A stretch of DNA of 64,000 nt from Micromonospora cabrerizensis (GCF_022230955.1 NZ_JAKKFI010000063.1:1-64000); one strand, 5' to 3'; positions 19,269 to 27,776 are shown, counted from the stretch's first letter. Notes: generated by a model from the sequence alone, not told the origin. Translations and numbers: made by a program.

Positions 19269-20360
19269 ATGGACATCCGTGGTATCGACCACATCGAACT
19301 CTACGTAGGGGACGCCCGGCAGGCGGCCTTCTACTTCAGCACCGCCGTCGGCTTCGAGATCTGTGGCCAGGGTGGCCCGGAGACCGGGCTGGAAGGGCAG
19401 CGCTCGCTGCTGCTCTGCCACGGCGACATCCGACTGCTGCTCACCTCGGGGCTCAGCGCCGAGCATCCGGCGGCGAGATACGTCCAGCGCCACGGTGACG
19501 GCATCGCCGTCGTCGCGGTCGAGGTCGACGACGTCGCGTCCGCGTACGCCGAGCTGGTGGGCCGTGGCGCGACTCCGGTGACGCCACCGACCACCGTCAC
19601 CGGCGCGGACGCCGAGGTGGTGACCGCCGAGGTGGACGGCTTCGCCGACGTGCGGCACCGGCTGGTGCAGCGCCGCGGCGACCGGGCCGAGTTCCTGCCC
19701 GGCGCCATCACGCCGACACCGTCGCCGGTGGAGGGCCATCCGCCGGTGCTCGCCGAGATCGACCACCTGGCGGTCTGCGTGCCACCCGGTCAACTCGACG
19801 AGACGGTCCGGCACTTCGAGACGCTGTTCGACTTCGCGGAGATCTTCGAGGAACACATCGAGGTCGACGGGCAGGGGATGAACTCCAAGGTGGTGCAGAG
19901 CCCGTCCGGGCGGGTCACCGTGGTGCTGCTGGAACCGGACCGGGCCCGTCGGCCGGGGCAGATCGACGCGTTCCTCGACCAGCACGCCGGCGGGGGAGTG
20001 CAGCACCTGGGTCTGCGCACCGACGACATCCTCGCCGCCGTGGAGGCGTTGGGCCGGCGCGGGGTGCGCTTCGCCGGCACCCCCGGCAGCTACTACGACT
20101 CGCTGGAGGCCCGGGTCGGCCGGGTGGACGCCCCGCTGCACCGGCTGCGCGAGCTGGGCGTGCTCGTCGACTCCGACCACGACGGCCAGCTGTTGCAGAT
20201 CTTCGCCGAGTCGATGCACGTCCGCCGCACGCTCTTCCTGGAGCTGATCGAGCGGCGCGGCGCGCGGGGCTTCGGCAGCGGCAACATCAAGGCGCTCTAC
20301 GAGGCCAAGGAACGCGAGCTGGCCGCGGTGGCGGCCACACCACAGGGGGTGGGCGCGTGA
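19269..20360 (+). CDS. hmaS: 4-hydroxymandelate synthase (HmaS-like)
   Basis: A 363-residue two-domain VOC dioxygenase that oxidatively decarboxylates 4-hydroxyphenylpyruvate to 4-hydroxymandelate. Iron ligands are His166, His246 and Glu325. It resembles 4-hydroxymandelate synthase rather than HPPD at the discriminating places: GMNSKVVQSPSG where HPPD has the LMSKVV form, LLEPDRARRPGQID in place of PINEP, and GSGNIKALYEA where HPPD has Phe for the Ile. ATG at 19269 has purine-rich AGGGG just upstream; a GTG 21 bp earlier is possible. It would supply the first step of 4-hydroxyphenylglycine formation with the genes at 35463 and 36570. An HPPD activity cannot be fully excluded. Confidence 0.8.
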   Translation: MDIRGIDHIELYVGDARQAAFYFSTAVGFEICGQGGPETGLEGQRSLLLCHGDIRLLLTSGLSAEHPAARYVQRHGDGIAVVAVEVDDVASAYAELVGRGATPVTPPTTVTGADAEVVTAEVDGFADVRHRLVQRRGDRAEFLPGAITPTPSPVEGHPPVLAEIDHLAVCVPPGQLDETVRHFETLFDFAEIFEEHIEVDGQGMNSKVVQSPSGRVTVVLLEPDRARRPGQIDAFLDQHAGGGVQHLGLRTDDILAAVEALGRRGVRFAGTPGSYYDSLEARVGRVDAPLHRLRELGVLVDSDHDGQLLQIFAESMHVRRTLFLELIERRGARGFGSGNIKALYEAKERELAAVAATPQGVGA

Positions 20361-20415
20361 GCGCGAGGACTGAGCCGGGTTTGCGAGCCCCGCAGTCGCG
20401 AACCAGGGAGGCACA

Positions 20416-21345
20416 GTGACCGCTACCGGCTACGAACCGACGCTGACCGCCGAGGAGCAGGCGCTGCTGCCCTCCGACGACGACGTGCGGCACTACGCAG
20501 AGCACGGCTGGTACCTGTCGCGGAAGCTGTTCACCGACGACGAGGTGGACGCCCTCGCCGCCGCCACGCAGCGCTACTACGACGGTGAGCGGGACCGGCG
20601 GCTGCCGGTGCGCCCCCCGAAGCTGGCCTACTGGGAACCGTCCAAGGGCCCGGTGCAGCGGCACAACGACTACGTCCACCACGAGCACGACGGGCTCGGC
20701 GCGATCCTGCGCAAGCCGCTGCTCGGCGCGGTCGCGGCCCGGCTCGCCCAGGCCGACGAGATCCGGGTCTTCCAGTCCACGCTGATCCACAAGCCGCCGA
20801 TCGACGGCGAGCCGAGCAACATCGTGCCCTGGCACTTCGACAAGCACTACTGGGCGTCCTCGTCGTCGGAGAAGATGCTCACCGCGTTCATCCCCTTCCA
20901 CGACTGCGGGGAGGAGATGGGCACCATCACGATGGTCGACGGCTCGCACCGGTGGAGGGAGATCGGCGCCGACGACACCGTGGTGCGGCACTTCGCCGAC
21001 CGGGACCGCGGCCAGCTGGAGGAGATGCTGGCCGAGAACGCCGCGTACAACGGCGCGGAGATCCGCAAGATCCCCATGGTGATCCCCAAGGGACACGTGA
21101 GCTTCCACCACTGCCGCACCTACCACGGCAGCGGCCCCAACGTCAGCGGTCGCCCCCGACAGGCGATCTCGCTGCACCTACAGGACGGCGACAACGCCTG
21201 GCGGGAGTACCCGCTCTCCGACGGCACGCTCGCCGCGTACAACCACGACGTGCTGGTCCGCCGCACCCACGAGGGACGGCCCGACTACGCGGACCCCGAC
21301 TACTGCCCGGTCATCTGGCGCCACCGCGCCCAGCAGGGAGGCTGA
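20416..21345 (+). CDS. PhyH-type Fe(II)/2-oxoglutarate dioxygenase
   Basis: A 309-residue phytanoyl-CoA-dioxygenase-like protein. The facial triad is visible as H140 and D142 in [10 protein letters not shown], with a distal His (about 237) in RTYHGSGPN and a downstream Arg for 2-oxoglutarate in [13 protein letters not shown] at 20416 follows GGGAGG. It is adjacent to the DUF3050 gene with a 1-bp gap, so the pair may act in sequence. Probable role: hydroxylation or halogen-free oxidation of a carrier- or CoA-bound intermediate. Confidence 0.83.
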   Translation: MTATGYEPTLTAEEQALLPSDDDVRHYAEHGWYLSRKLFTDDEVDALAAATQRYYDGERDRRLPVRPPKLAYWEPSKGPVQRHNDYVHHEHDGLGAILRKPLLGAVAARLAQADEIRVFQSTLIHKPPIDGEPSNIVPWHFDKHYWASSSSEKMLTAFIPFHDCGEEMGTITMVDGSHRWREIGADDTVVRHFADRDRGQLEEMLAENAAYNGAEIRKIPMVIPKGHVSFHHCRTYHGSGPNVSGRPRQAISLHLQDGDNAWREYPLSDGTLAAYNHDVLVRRTHEGRPDYADPDYCPVIWRHRAQQGG

Positions 21346-21346
21346 C

Positions 21347-22138
21347 ATGTCACGCTACGACTGGGGTAAGACGCACCCGGGCATCGAACGGCTCGAACGG
21401 GCGGTGACCGACCGGCGTGACGTGGTGGTCAAGCACCCGCTCTACGCCAACCTGGACACCCACGAGGCGCTGGTCACCTTCATGCAGCACCACGTCTTCG
21501 CGGTCTGGGACTTCATGTCCCTGCTGAAGTCGTTGCAGCGGCAGCTGACCTGCGTCACCGTGCCGTGGATCCCGACCGGCCCGACCGGCAGCCGCCGCCT
21601 CATCAACGACATCGTCATGGTCGAGGAGAGCGACGAGCTGGGCGGCGGCTACATCAGCCACTTCGAGCTGTACGTGCAGGGCATGGTCGAGGCGGGCGCG
21701 GACACCACGGCCGTGAACGCCCTCGTCGACCTGCTGCGCGCCGGCCGGCCGGTGACCGACGCCCTCACCGAGGCCGGGGTGCCGGCCGCGTCGGCGAGGT
21801 TCGCCGCCACCACCTGGCGGATCATCGAGTCGACGCCGGTGCACTGCCAGGCGGCGGCCTTCGCGTTCGGTCGCGAGGACCTGATCCCGGACATGTTCAC
21901 CCAGGTCGTTGCCGTCAACGAGCGCAGCAACCGGCTGCACACGTTCGTCGACTACCTGGAGCGGCACATCGAGGTCGACGGCGAACAGCACACGCCGATG
22001 GCCATGCAGATGCTCGCCGACCTGTGCGGCGACGACGACACGAAGTGGCAGGAGTGCGCCGACACGGTCAACACCGCCCTCGCCGCCCGGGCCCGACTCT
22101 GGGACGACATCCTCGCCGCCATCAAGGGCCCCGCGTGA
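21347..22138 (+). CDS. DUF3050 protein, probably haem-oxygenase-like fold
   Basis: A 263-residue member of the DUF3050 family, recognised from [20 protein letters not shown], the [12 protein letters not shown] segment and [10 protein letters not shown]. It is almost all helical, with several conserved His and Glu residues arranged as in haem-oxygenase-like di-iron oxidases, so it may be a non-haem oxidase. That function is inference; the family has no established activity known to me. It is coupled to the E1 alpha gene by a 4-nt overlap. Its presence beside a PhyH dioxygenase and a 4-hydroxymandelate synthase suggests a tailoring role. Confidence 0.75.
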   Translation: MSRYDWGKTHPGIERLERAVTDRRDVVVKHPLYANLDTHEALVTFMQHHVFAVWDFMSLLKSLQRQLTCVTVPWIPTGPTGSRRLINDIVMVEESDELGGGYISHFELYVQGMVEAGADTTAVNALVDLLRAGRPVTDALTEAGVPAASARFAATTWRIIESTPVHCQAAAFAFGREDLIPDMFTQVVAVNERSNRLHTFVDYLERHIEVDGEQHTPMAMQMLADLCGDDDTKWQECADTVNTALAARARLWDDILAAIKGPA

Positions 22139-23106
22139 CCGACGCCGACCCGGTCCGGCTCTACCGCACGGTCCGGCTGATCCGCCGGTTCGAGGAACGG
22201 GCGGTGGAGCTGGTCCACGGCGGGCAGATCGTCGGCGGCATCCACCCCTACCTCGGTCAGGAGGGGATCGCCGCCGGCGTCTGCGCCGCCCTGGGTGCCG
22301 ACGACGTGCTCGCCGGCACCCACCGCGGGCACGGGCACGTGCTGGCCCGGGGCGCGGACCCGGCCCGGATGCTCGCCGAGCTGTGCGGCCGGGTCACCGG
22401 CCTCAACGCCGGGCGGGGCGGCTCGATGCATGCCGCCGACTTCAGCCTCGGCGTGCTCGGCGCCAACGCGATCGTCGGCGCCTCCGGGGCGATCATCACG
22501 GGCGCGGTCTGGGCCCACCGCCGTCGGGGGCGCGACACCGTCGGGGTGAGCTTCTTCGGTGACGGCGCGGTCAACGAGGGGATGCTGCTGGAGGCGTTCA
22601 ACCTGGCCGCGCTCTGGCGGGTGCCGGTGCTGTTCGTCTGCGAGAACAATGGCTACGCCACCACCATGCCGGTCGCCGGGGCGGTGGCCGGCAGCATCGC
22701 GGGGCGGGCCGCCGCGTTCGACATCCCGGCGGTCCAGGTCGACGGCCAGGACCCCGAGACGGTACGCGTCGCCGCGGCCGCCGCCGTCGACCGGATGCGC
22801 GCCGGCGGCGGTCCCGAACTGATCGAGGCCCGTACCTACCGCTTCGACGTCCACCACACCTTCGAACACGCGGTACGCCTCGACTACCGCCCGCCCGACG
22901 AGGTGACCCGGGGTCGGGCGCGCGACCCGGTACGCATCCAGGGTGAGCGCCTCTCCGCCGTCGACCGCGCCGCCGTGGACGCCGAGGTCGAGGCAACCCT
23001 CGACGAGGCGGTGCGTTTCGCCCTGGCCAGCCCGCAACCCGACCCGGCCGACGCGTTGGCCTACCTGTACGCCAGCGGCATGACCGCCCGCACCGGAGGT
23101 GGCTGA
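22135..23106 (+). CDS. 2-oxoacid dehydrogenase E1 alpha subunit
   Basis: A 323-residue thiamine-diphosphate E1 alpha subunit of the pyruvate/acetoin/branched-chain dehydrogenase type. The TPP motif is [15 protein letters not shown], ending in ENNGYAT. The His-containing loop [13 protein letters not shown] and [12 protein letters not shown] are also typical. It pairs with the beta subunit at 23135. No E2 or E3 gene is in the operon. Likely substrates include 4-hydroxybenzoylformate or phenylpyruvate-type acids, by analogy with the Pgl enzymes of pristinamycin phenylglycine formation. The extreme 3' end is duplicated (23080-23133). Confidence 0.85.
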   Translation: MTDADPVRLYRTVRLIRRFEERAVELVHGGQIVGGIHPYLGQEGIAAGVCAALGADDVLAGTHRGHGHVLARGADPARMLAELCGRVTGLNAGRGGSMHAADFSLGVLGANAIVGASGAIITGAVWAHRRRGRDTVGVSFFGDGAVNEGMLLEAFNLAALWRVPVLFVCENNGYATTMPVAGAVAGSIAGRAAAFDIPAVQVDGQDPETVRVAAAAAVDRMRAGGGPELIEARTYRFDVHHTFEHAVRLDYRPPDEVTRGRARDPVRIQGERLSAVDRAAVDAEVEATLDEAVRFALASPQPDPADALAYLYASGMTARTGGG

Positions 23107-23133
23107 ATGACCGCATGCACCGGAGGTGGCTGA
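23080..23133 (+). repeat. 27-bp tandem duplication at E1 alpha 3' end
   Basis: The last 27 bp of the E1 alpha gene, including its stop codon (23080-23106), are repeated immediately as 23107-23133 with two mismatches. Each copy contains an ATG, the GGAGGT ribosome-site sequence and a TGA. The second copy supplies the ribosome site for the E1 beta GTG at 23135 and makes an 8-residue mini-frame. It is probably a recent slippage duplication that changed spacing or coupling between the two subunits. Confidence 0.8.
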
Positions 23134-23134
23134 G

Positions 23135-24103
23135 GTGCCCCGACTGTCGTACCGCCGGGCGCTGACCCGGGCGCTCGCCGACGAGTTGGCCCGTGACGAG
23201 GGGGTGTTCCTGCTCGGCGAGGACGTCGAGGTCGGGGCCTCGATGGTGACCACCGGCCTGGCCAAGCGCTTCGGGTCCGACCGGGTACGCGACACCCCGC
23301 TGTCCGAGCAGGCGTTCACCAGCTTCGCCACCGGCGCGGCGCTGGCCGGGCTGCGGCCGGTGATCGAGTTCCAGATCCCGTCGCTGCTGTTCCTGGTCTT
23401 CGAGCAGATCGTCAACCACGCGCACAAGTTCCCGCTGATGACCGGCGGGCAGTGTGCCGTCCCGGTCACCTACCTGGTGCCCGGCTCCGGCTCACGGACC
23501 GGCTGGGCCGGGCAGCACTCCGACCACCCGTACAGCCTCTTCGCCCACGTCGGGGTGGTCACCGTCGTGCCGGCCACCCCGGCCGACGCGTACGGGCTGC
23601 TGGTCACAGCGATCCGCCACGACGACCCGGTGGTGGTGTTCGCCCCGGCCGGGGCCATGGACCTCCGGGAGGACGTCGACGACCTGACCCCGGTGCCGTT
23701 GGGCCGGGGCCGGATCCACCGCTTCGGCGACGACGTCACGGTGGTCGCGGTCGGGCATCTGGTGCACGACGCGCTCGCGGTGGCCGAGGAGTTGGCCGGC
23801 CAGGTCTCGGTGGAGGTGTTCGACCCGCGCACCCTGTACCCGTTCGACATCGACGGCCTCACCGAGTCGGTGGCGCGCACCGGGCGGCTCGTGGTCATCG
23901 ACGACGCCAACCGCGCCTGCGGCATGGCCGCCGAGATCATCGCCTCGGTGGTGGAGCGGGTCCGACTGCTCGCCCCTCCCCGCCGCGTGACCCGCCCGGA
24001 CGGGGCGGTGCTGCCGTTCGCCCCGGCGCTGGACCGGGCCGTGCAACCGTCCCGGGACCAGCTCGCCACCGCCATCCACCTGACCATGAAGGACGAAACA
24101 TGA
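23135..24103 (+). CDS. 2-oxoacid dehydrogenase E1 beta subunit
   Basis: A 322-residue E1 beta subunit forming an alpha2beta2 TPP enzyme with the 22135 gene. The opening RALTRALADELARDEGVFLLGEDVEV appears in pieces typical of the family, and GLAKRFGSDRVRDTPLSEQAFTSFATGAAL and the C-terminal GRLVVIDDANRACGMAAEI fit. GTG at 23135 is chosen because the GGAGG at 23122-23126 is well spaced. The stop overlaps the ATP-grasp gene. Together the pair would decarboxylate a 2-oxoacid and pass the acyl group to a lipoyl E2, here missing, or perhaps to another acceptor. Confidence 0.87.
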   Translation: MPRLSYRRALTRALADELARDEGVFLLGEDVEVGASMVTTGLAKRFGSDRVRDTPLSEQAFTSFATGAALAGLRPVIEFQIPSLLFLVFEQIVNHAHKFPLMTGGQCAVPVTYLVPGSGSRTGWAGQHSDHPYSLFAHVGVVTVVPATPADAYGLLVTAIRHDDPVVVFAPAGAMDLREDVDDLTPVPLGRGRIHRFGDDVTVVAVGHLVHDALAVAEELAGQVSVEVFDPRTLYPFDIDGLTESVARTGRLVVIDDANRACGMAAEIIASVVERVRLLAPPRRVTRPDGAVLPFAPALDRAVQPSRDQLATAIHLTMKDET

Positions 24104-25458
24104 TCGACCCCAACTACGTGTGGCCGGCGGCCGACCGAGCCTGGACCGATCTGCCGGAGCCGGCCCGACGAGCCATGGTGACCAGTGGGGCGGCGGCCTG
24201 GGAGCAGGTCTTCCACGGTCGGGCCACCTACAACAAGCAGTGGCGGCTGGCCCGACCCCCGGTCCTGATTGCCGACGCCTGGCGGGAACTCAACGAGGTC
24301 TGCGACCGGCTCGCCCAACTGATCCTGGACGCCTGCCGTCGTCGGGCGGGCACCGCTGGCGAGCTGCGTCGGCTGCTCGACGTACCGGCGGGGGAGACCC
24401 GCCTGCTGGACGAGTCGGAGCCGCTGAACGAGGCGCTGCTGGCCGCGTACCGGCCGGACGTGATCTTCTCGGCGGGGGTGCCGAAGTTCGTCGAGTACAA
24501 CATCGACAGCAGCCTCGGTGGCGGCTTCGACGCCGACACCGTCATCCAGCGCTTCGCGCGGCTCTACCAGGACCAGGGCATCCTGGACGACCTGCCGGCG
24601 CGAGCCGCACCGTCACTGCTCGACCAGCGGTTCGTGGCGATCCGCGACGAGCTGCGGTTGCCCGACGGTGCCCGGGTGGCGCTGCTGATGGACTTCGACT
24701 CCGACTACCCCGGTCTGGACGACCCGCAGACCTTCATCCGGATCCTCGACCCGCTGGCCGTACGGGCCAGGGACTTCGGCATCGACCTGGTCATCGCCCC
24801 GGTCTCCACCGCCACCCTGGACGTCGACAGTCGCCTGGTGGTCGACGGCGCTCCGGTCGACGCGCTGTTCCGGCTGTTCGTGCCCAACCGGGTCACCCCG
24901 ACCGCCGGCCTGGACGCGGTGGCCGGTGCCCTCGCGGCGGGCACGCTGCCGATGTTCGTCTCGGCGGCGGCCTGGCTGCTCGGCAACAAGACCACGTTCG
25001 CCTGGCTGTGGGAGGACGTGGACGCTCTGCCCGCCGACGACCAGGCGCTGATCCGCCGGCACGTGCCGTACACGGTGCCGCTGACCGCCGCGGTGCTCGA
25101 CCGGGCGATCACCGACCAGGCGAAGCTGGTGGCCAAACCGGCCGACGGCTCCGCCGGGATCGGTGTGCTGCTCGGCCCGGAGCTGAGCGCGACGGACTGG
25201 GCCGACGGCGTACGGGCCGCCGTCGACGAGGGCGGCGCGATCCTCCAGGAGTACCTGCCGACCGACCGGGTGTCGATGGACTTCGTGCAGATCGAGACGG
25301 GTGAGACGGTGACGGCGGACGTCCCGTTCTCCCTGGCCCCGTACCTGTTCGGCCGCCACGCCTCCGGAGGCCTGGCCCGGGTCGGCTACCCCGGCTGCGA
25401 CGGAATCCTCAACCTGGCCCACGGCGTCCTCCTAACCGGAATCCTCCTAAAAGACTGA
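24100..25458 (+). CDS. ATP-grasp-like ligase (glutathionylspermidine-synthase type)
   Basis: A 452-residue protein with the hallmarks of a circularly permuted ATP-grasp ligase: KFVEYNIDSSLGGGFDADT in the middle (about 128-146), KPADGSAGIGVLLG (about 345-358) and ILQEYLPTDRVS. Such enzymes form amide or ester bonds through an acyl phosphate. It is the last gene of the region 2 operon; a strong hairpin follows 12-30 bp after the stop. It could join an amino acid such as 4-hydroxyphenylglycine to an acyl chain, giving a non-ribosomal amide without an NRPS. That role is inference. Confidence 0.68.
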   Translation: MIDPNYVWPAADRAWTDLPEPARRAMVTSGAAAWEQVFHGRATYNKQWRLARPPVLIADAWRELNEVCDRLAQLILDACRRRAGTAGELRRLLDVPAGETRLLDESEPLNEALLAAYRPDVIFSAGVPKFVEYNIDSSLGGGFDADTVIQRFARLYQDQGILDDLPARAAPSLLDQRFVAIRDELRLPDGARVALLMDFDSDYPGLDDPQTFIRILDPLAVRARDFGIDLVIAPVSTATLDVDSRLVVDGAPVDALFRLFVPNRVTPTAGLDAVAGALAAGTLPMFVSAAAWLLGNKTTFAWLWEDVDALPADDQALIRRHVPYTVPLTAAVLDRAITDQAKLVAKPADGSAGIGVLLGPELSATDWADGVRAAVDEGGAILQEYLPTDRVSMDFVQIETGETVTADVPFSLAPYLFGRHASGGLARVGYPGCDGILNLAHGVLLTGILLKD

Positions 25459-25470
25459 CCCACCCCTGCC

Positions 25471-25561
25471 CCCACCCACCCCCCGCCTCGGTGATCAAGA
25501 GGTTTCGGTCACGACACGCCAGGTTCGGTGACGCAAACCTCTTGATCACCGGGGGTGGGTG
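25471..25561. terminator. GATC palindrome A with extended stem; probable terminator
   Basis: The 16-bp arms GGTGATCAAGAGGTTT (25490-25505) and its complement (25535-25550) are perfect. An inner GTCAC/GTGAC pair and an outer C-rich/G-rich stem (about 25471-25484 with 25551-25561) extend the fold. It lies just past the ATP-grasp stop, so it probably ends the region 2 transcript. The arm consensus GATCAWGRRGTT is shared with elements at 25790 and 38253, which marks it as a dispersed repeat family as well. Confidence 0.7.
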
Positions 25562-25837
25562 GGCCGCGGTGCTGGCGCTCCTGGCGGACGCGCCGTTTTC
25601 GCCTGCGGGATCCGCGCCAACGTCAGGGAGTACGTGCGAGACGGCGAGGTCGGCCTCGGCTTCGAGGCTCTTTGTGAATTCCGGTACGAGGACGCCGTGC
25701 CGCTGCCGCGTGCCTACCAAGACCGACTCGAAGCGATGGACGCCGAGCTGGAAACACCCAACCCACCCCCAACCCGCCCCAGCCCTCTCGTTGATCATGA
25801 AGTTATTGTCGCGACTCGCCGTCACGAATGGCTATAA
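25559..25837 (+). pseudogene. Remnant of a small protein gene between two palindromes
   Basis: A 92-residue frame whose middle (about residues 15-65, GIRANVREYVRDGEVGLGFEALCEF onward in pieces) looks like a real small soluble protein rather than random GC-rich translation. It resembles small immunity-type proteins with a REYVxxGExGLxFExLC pattern. The N-terminus is Gly/Ala-rich with no ribosome site, and the C-terminus runs into palindrome B, so the ends appear replaced. It is best read as a decayed gene; an intact small gene is less likely. Function unassigned. Confidence 0.35.
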
Positions 25838-25850
25838 CTTCATGATCAAC
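25790..25850. repeat. GATC palindrome B
   Basis: Perfect 17-bp inverted arms, GTTGATCATGAAGTTAT at 25790-25806 and its complement at 25834-25850, with a 27-nt loop. It belongs to the same family as the elements at 25490 and 38253. It lies at the 3' end of the leftward SGNH hydrolase gene and supplies that gene's final codons and stop (25803). It may work as a transcription terminator in either direction. Confidence 0.8.
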
Positions 25851-26546
25851 CCCGGGGGCCGCGAGGGTGGGTCGGGGATGGTGGGCGGCCAGGGCGCGCA
25901 GGGTTTCGGCTGTTGCTATGGCGTCGCTGCGGCCGCTGCCGTGCCGGCCGTCGGTGCTGTAGAGCGTCGGGTCGGCCGTCAGCGCATGGTCGGTCAGGTG
26001 CACGTGGACGGTGCCCAGGCGCTCGGCGAGCCTCGCGGTGTGCGCGGACAGGCGGCGCATCCGCTCCCGCAGGCCGGGGCGTAGGGCCTCCGGGACCGCC
26101 GGGCTGTACGAGACGTCGAACATCCCCACGGTGATCACGTCCGCGCCGACGTCCCGCAGCGCGGTGATCATCGCGGTCAGCTCGGCGTCGACCGCGTCCG
26201 CGTCGTACGCCGGGCGGAAGGCGTCGTTGCCACCGCAGACCACCAGTGCCAGATCCGGTGCGAAGGCCAGCGCCGGCGCGAGCTGCTCGGCCCGCACCTG
26301 GTGCGCCCGGAGCCCGCTGCGGCCGAGATTGAGGTACGCCAGACCCGGGCGGGCAGCGGACAGCTCGCCGGCGATCCGGTCGGCCCACTGCACGTCCGGG
26401 TAGCCGGGCGTCGGCTCGCAGCTGCCCTCGACCACACTGTCGCCCAGTGCCACGAAACGCCGCCACGGGTGCCCGCGCAGCAGTGCCGCGCTCTCGCCCT
26501 CCCGCAGGCAGTACGGATCCGTTGATTCGGTCAACGTCGATGCCAT
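25803..26546 (-). CDS. SGNH/GDSL-family hydrolase (cytoplasmic)
   Basis: A 247-residue SGNH hydrolase without a signal peptide, probably an esterase or acetylhydrolase. Block I is FVALGDSVVEG, block III is VCGGNDAF, and a DGRH motif near residue 205 provides the Asp-His pair. ATG at 26546 is the only good start. The last ~16 residues (GVDHEVIAIRDGESRQ) are encoded by palindrome B, so insertion of the repeat has probably replaced the original C-terminus. It lies between biosynthetic regions, and its style is that of an ordinary chromosomal gene. Confidence 0.85.
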   Translation of the reverse strand: MASTLTESTDPYCLREGESAALLRGHPWRRFVALGDSVVEGSCEPTPGYPDVQWADRIAGELSAARPGLAYLNLGRSGLRAHQVRAEQLAPALAFAPDLALVVCGGNDAFRPAYDADAVDAELTAMITALRDVGADVITVGMFDVSYSPAVPEALRPGLRERMRRLSAHTARLAERLGTVHVHLTDHALTADPTLYSTDGRHGSGRSDAIATAETLRALAAHHPRPTLAAPGVDHEVIAIRDGESRQ

Positions 26547-26778
26547 GCGGGCACGCTAACCGACCACCACCCGCCCGGCCAGTCCCCACCCGGCGCCCGC
26601 CCTGCCGGCAGCCCAACGCCTGGCGAACACCTCGCGGGGCTGTCGGATTGGTGTCGCCCGCGTGGTGGTGTCGGCGCGTACCGGCGTGCCGTTGGCGCCG
26701 GCCGCACACCATGGACCTGGGTGCGGCCGTCGGGCGCCGACCATCCGGGGCGGTTTCGGTGGCGAGGGAGGGGGTGCC

Positions 26779-27348
26779 GTGGTCAGTTCCTTCCTCCAGG
26801 CCCTCGCGACCAAACTGGTCGAGGAGATCCTGAAGCGGCTGGTCGAGTGGTTGGCACCGAGGGCACTGCGGTCCGTGCCGCGCCGCGCCTCGCCGAACTG
26901 CCCCCGCTGCGGCGGGTACGGTGTCCGCCGGTGGGCCCCCGGCGGCATGTGGTTGTTCCTGCCATCCCTGCTGGCCTTCGCGTGGGGATTCGGGTTCACC
27001 CTGCTCGGCGTGCCGGTGGCCGTGCTCACGGTGGTCGCCGTGCTGGTGTCCGACGGTGTCGGCGGGGTGCTGCCCGCCCTGCTCGCCCCGCTCGGTCTGC
27101 TGGTCCCCGTCACCCTCATGATCGGCGGCGCGTTCGGCCTGGCCCGCTACCACAGCTACCCACCGAAGTGGTGTGCCCGCTGCCAGGGTCGGTGGCCACA
27201 CCGCGAGCGCGAGGAATACCTGCGCACGTCGGCTCCGGTGGTGACCTGCGGGTGCGGCCAGCGCCTGCGCGTGCCCCGGACGGCCGTCGGAACGCGCCTG
27301 CGCTGCCCCCGCTGCCGCAGCGAACACGCCGCGCCGGCCGCCCGCTGA
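26779..27348 (+). CDS. Zinc-ribbon membrane protein of unknown function
   Basis: A 189-residue protein starting from GTG at 26779 after GGGAGGGGG. It has an N-terminal amphipathic helix (LVEEILKRLVEWL), a CPRC half-ribbon near residue 37, two hydrophobic segments (about 55-85 and 90-120), then CARC, and a C-terminal ribbon with CGCGQRLRVPR and CPRC. It looks like an inner-membrane protein with two cytoplasmic zinc ribbons. No specific function is recognised. It is convergent with the MmcQ gene, with a 6-bp gap. Confidence 0.7.
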   Translation: MVSSFLQALATKLVEEILKRLVEWLAPRALRSVPRRASPNCPRCGGYGVRRWAPGGMWLFLPSLLAFAWGFGFTLLGVPVAVLTVVAVLVSDGVGGVLPALLAPLGLLVPVTLMIGGAFGLARYHSYPPKWCARCQGRWPHREREEYLRTSAPVVTCGCGQRLRVPRTAVGTRLRCPRCRSEHAAPAAR

Positions 27349-27354
27349 CGCGGT

Positions 27355-27759
27355 CTAGTCGTCGGTGGGCTGCTGACCGGTGCGGTGGGCGGCGGCGAGG
27401 CGTTTCGGGGCACGGGAACACCACGCCTCGGTGACCACCTCGGTCAGCTCGGGCAGGCTGATCTGGTCCAGCCGGACCAGCACCGCCGGGTACCCGTCGA
27501 AGTGCGGGGTGGTGAGGTAGACCGACGGGTCGTCGGCGAGCAGTGCCTCCTTGACGCCGAGGTCGACCACCCGTACGCCTAGCAGCGGGCCGTCGGGGGC
27601 GGCGTCACCGAGGGCGTCGAGGTCCGCCCGGCGCAGCGGCCGTTCCCAGACGAACGGCTTGTCCCGGACCCGCCAGGCGGGCAACCCGTCGTACGACGGC
27701 CGTTCGGTGGTCTCCGGCAGCGCGAGCGCGATCCGGCGGACGTCCTCCCAGCTCGGCAT
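27355..27759 (-). CDS. MmcQ/YjbR-family protein
   Basis: A 134-residue protein of the MmcQ/YjbR family, a small CyaY-like DNA-binding fold of unclear role. Typical features are WEDVRRIALALPETTERPSY at the start and FDGYPAVLVRLDQI, with a C-terminal AWCSRAPKRLAAAH. ATG at 27759 is chosen because family members begin about 10 residues before the ALALPE motif. It is 17 bp downstream of the APH-type kinase gene on the same strand. Not obviously linked to the biosynthetic genes. Confidence 0.8.
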   Translation of the reverse strand: MPSWEDVRRIALALPETTERPSYDGLPAWRVRDKPFVWERPLRRADLDALGDAAPDGPLLGVRVVDLGVKEALLADDPSVYLTTPHFDGYPAVLVRLDQISLPELTEVVTEAWCSRAPKRLAAAHRTGQQPTDD

Positions 27760-27776
27760 GTCCACACGGTACGCGC

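Noticed and set aside
12099..25458. Aryl-polyene or highly reducing type II PKS
   Set aside because: The two ACPs, half KS and ligases recall these loci, but there is no ketoreductase, dehydratase or LolA-like gene.
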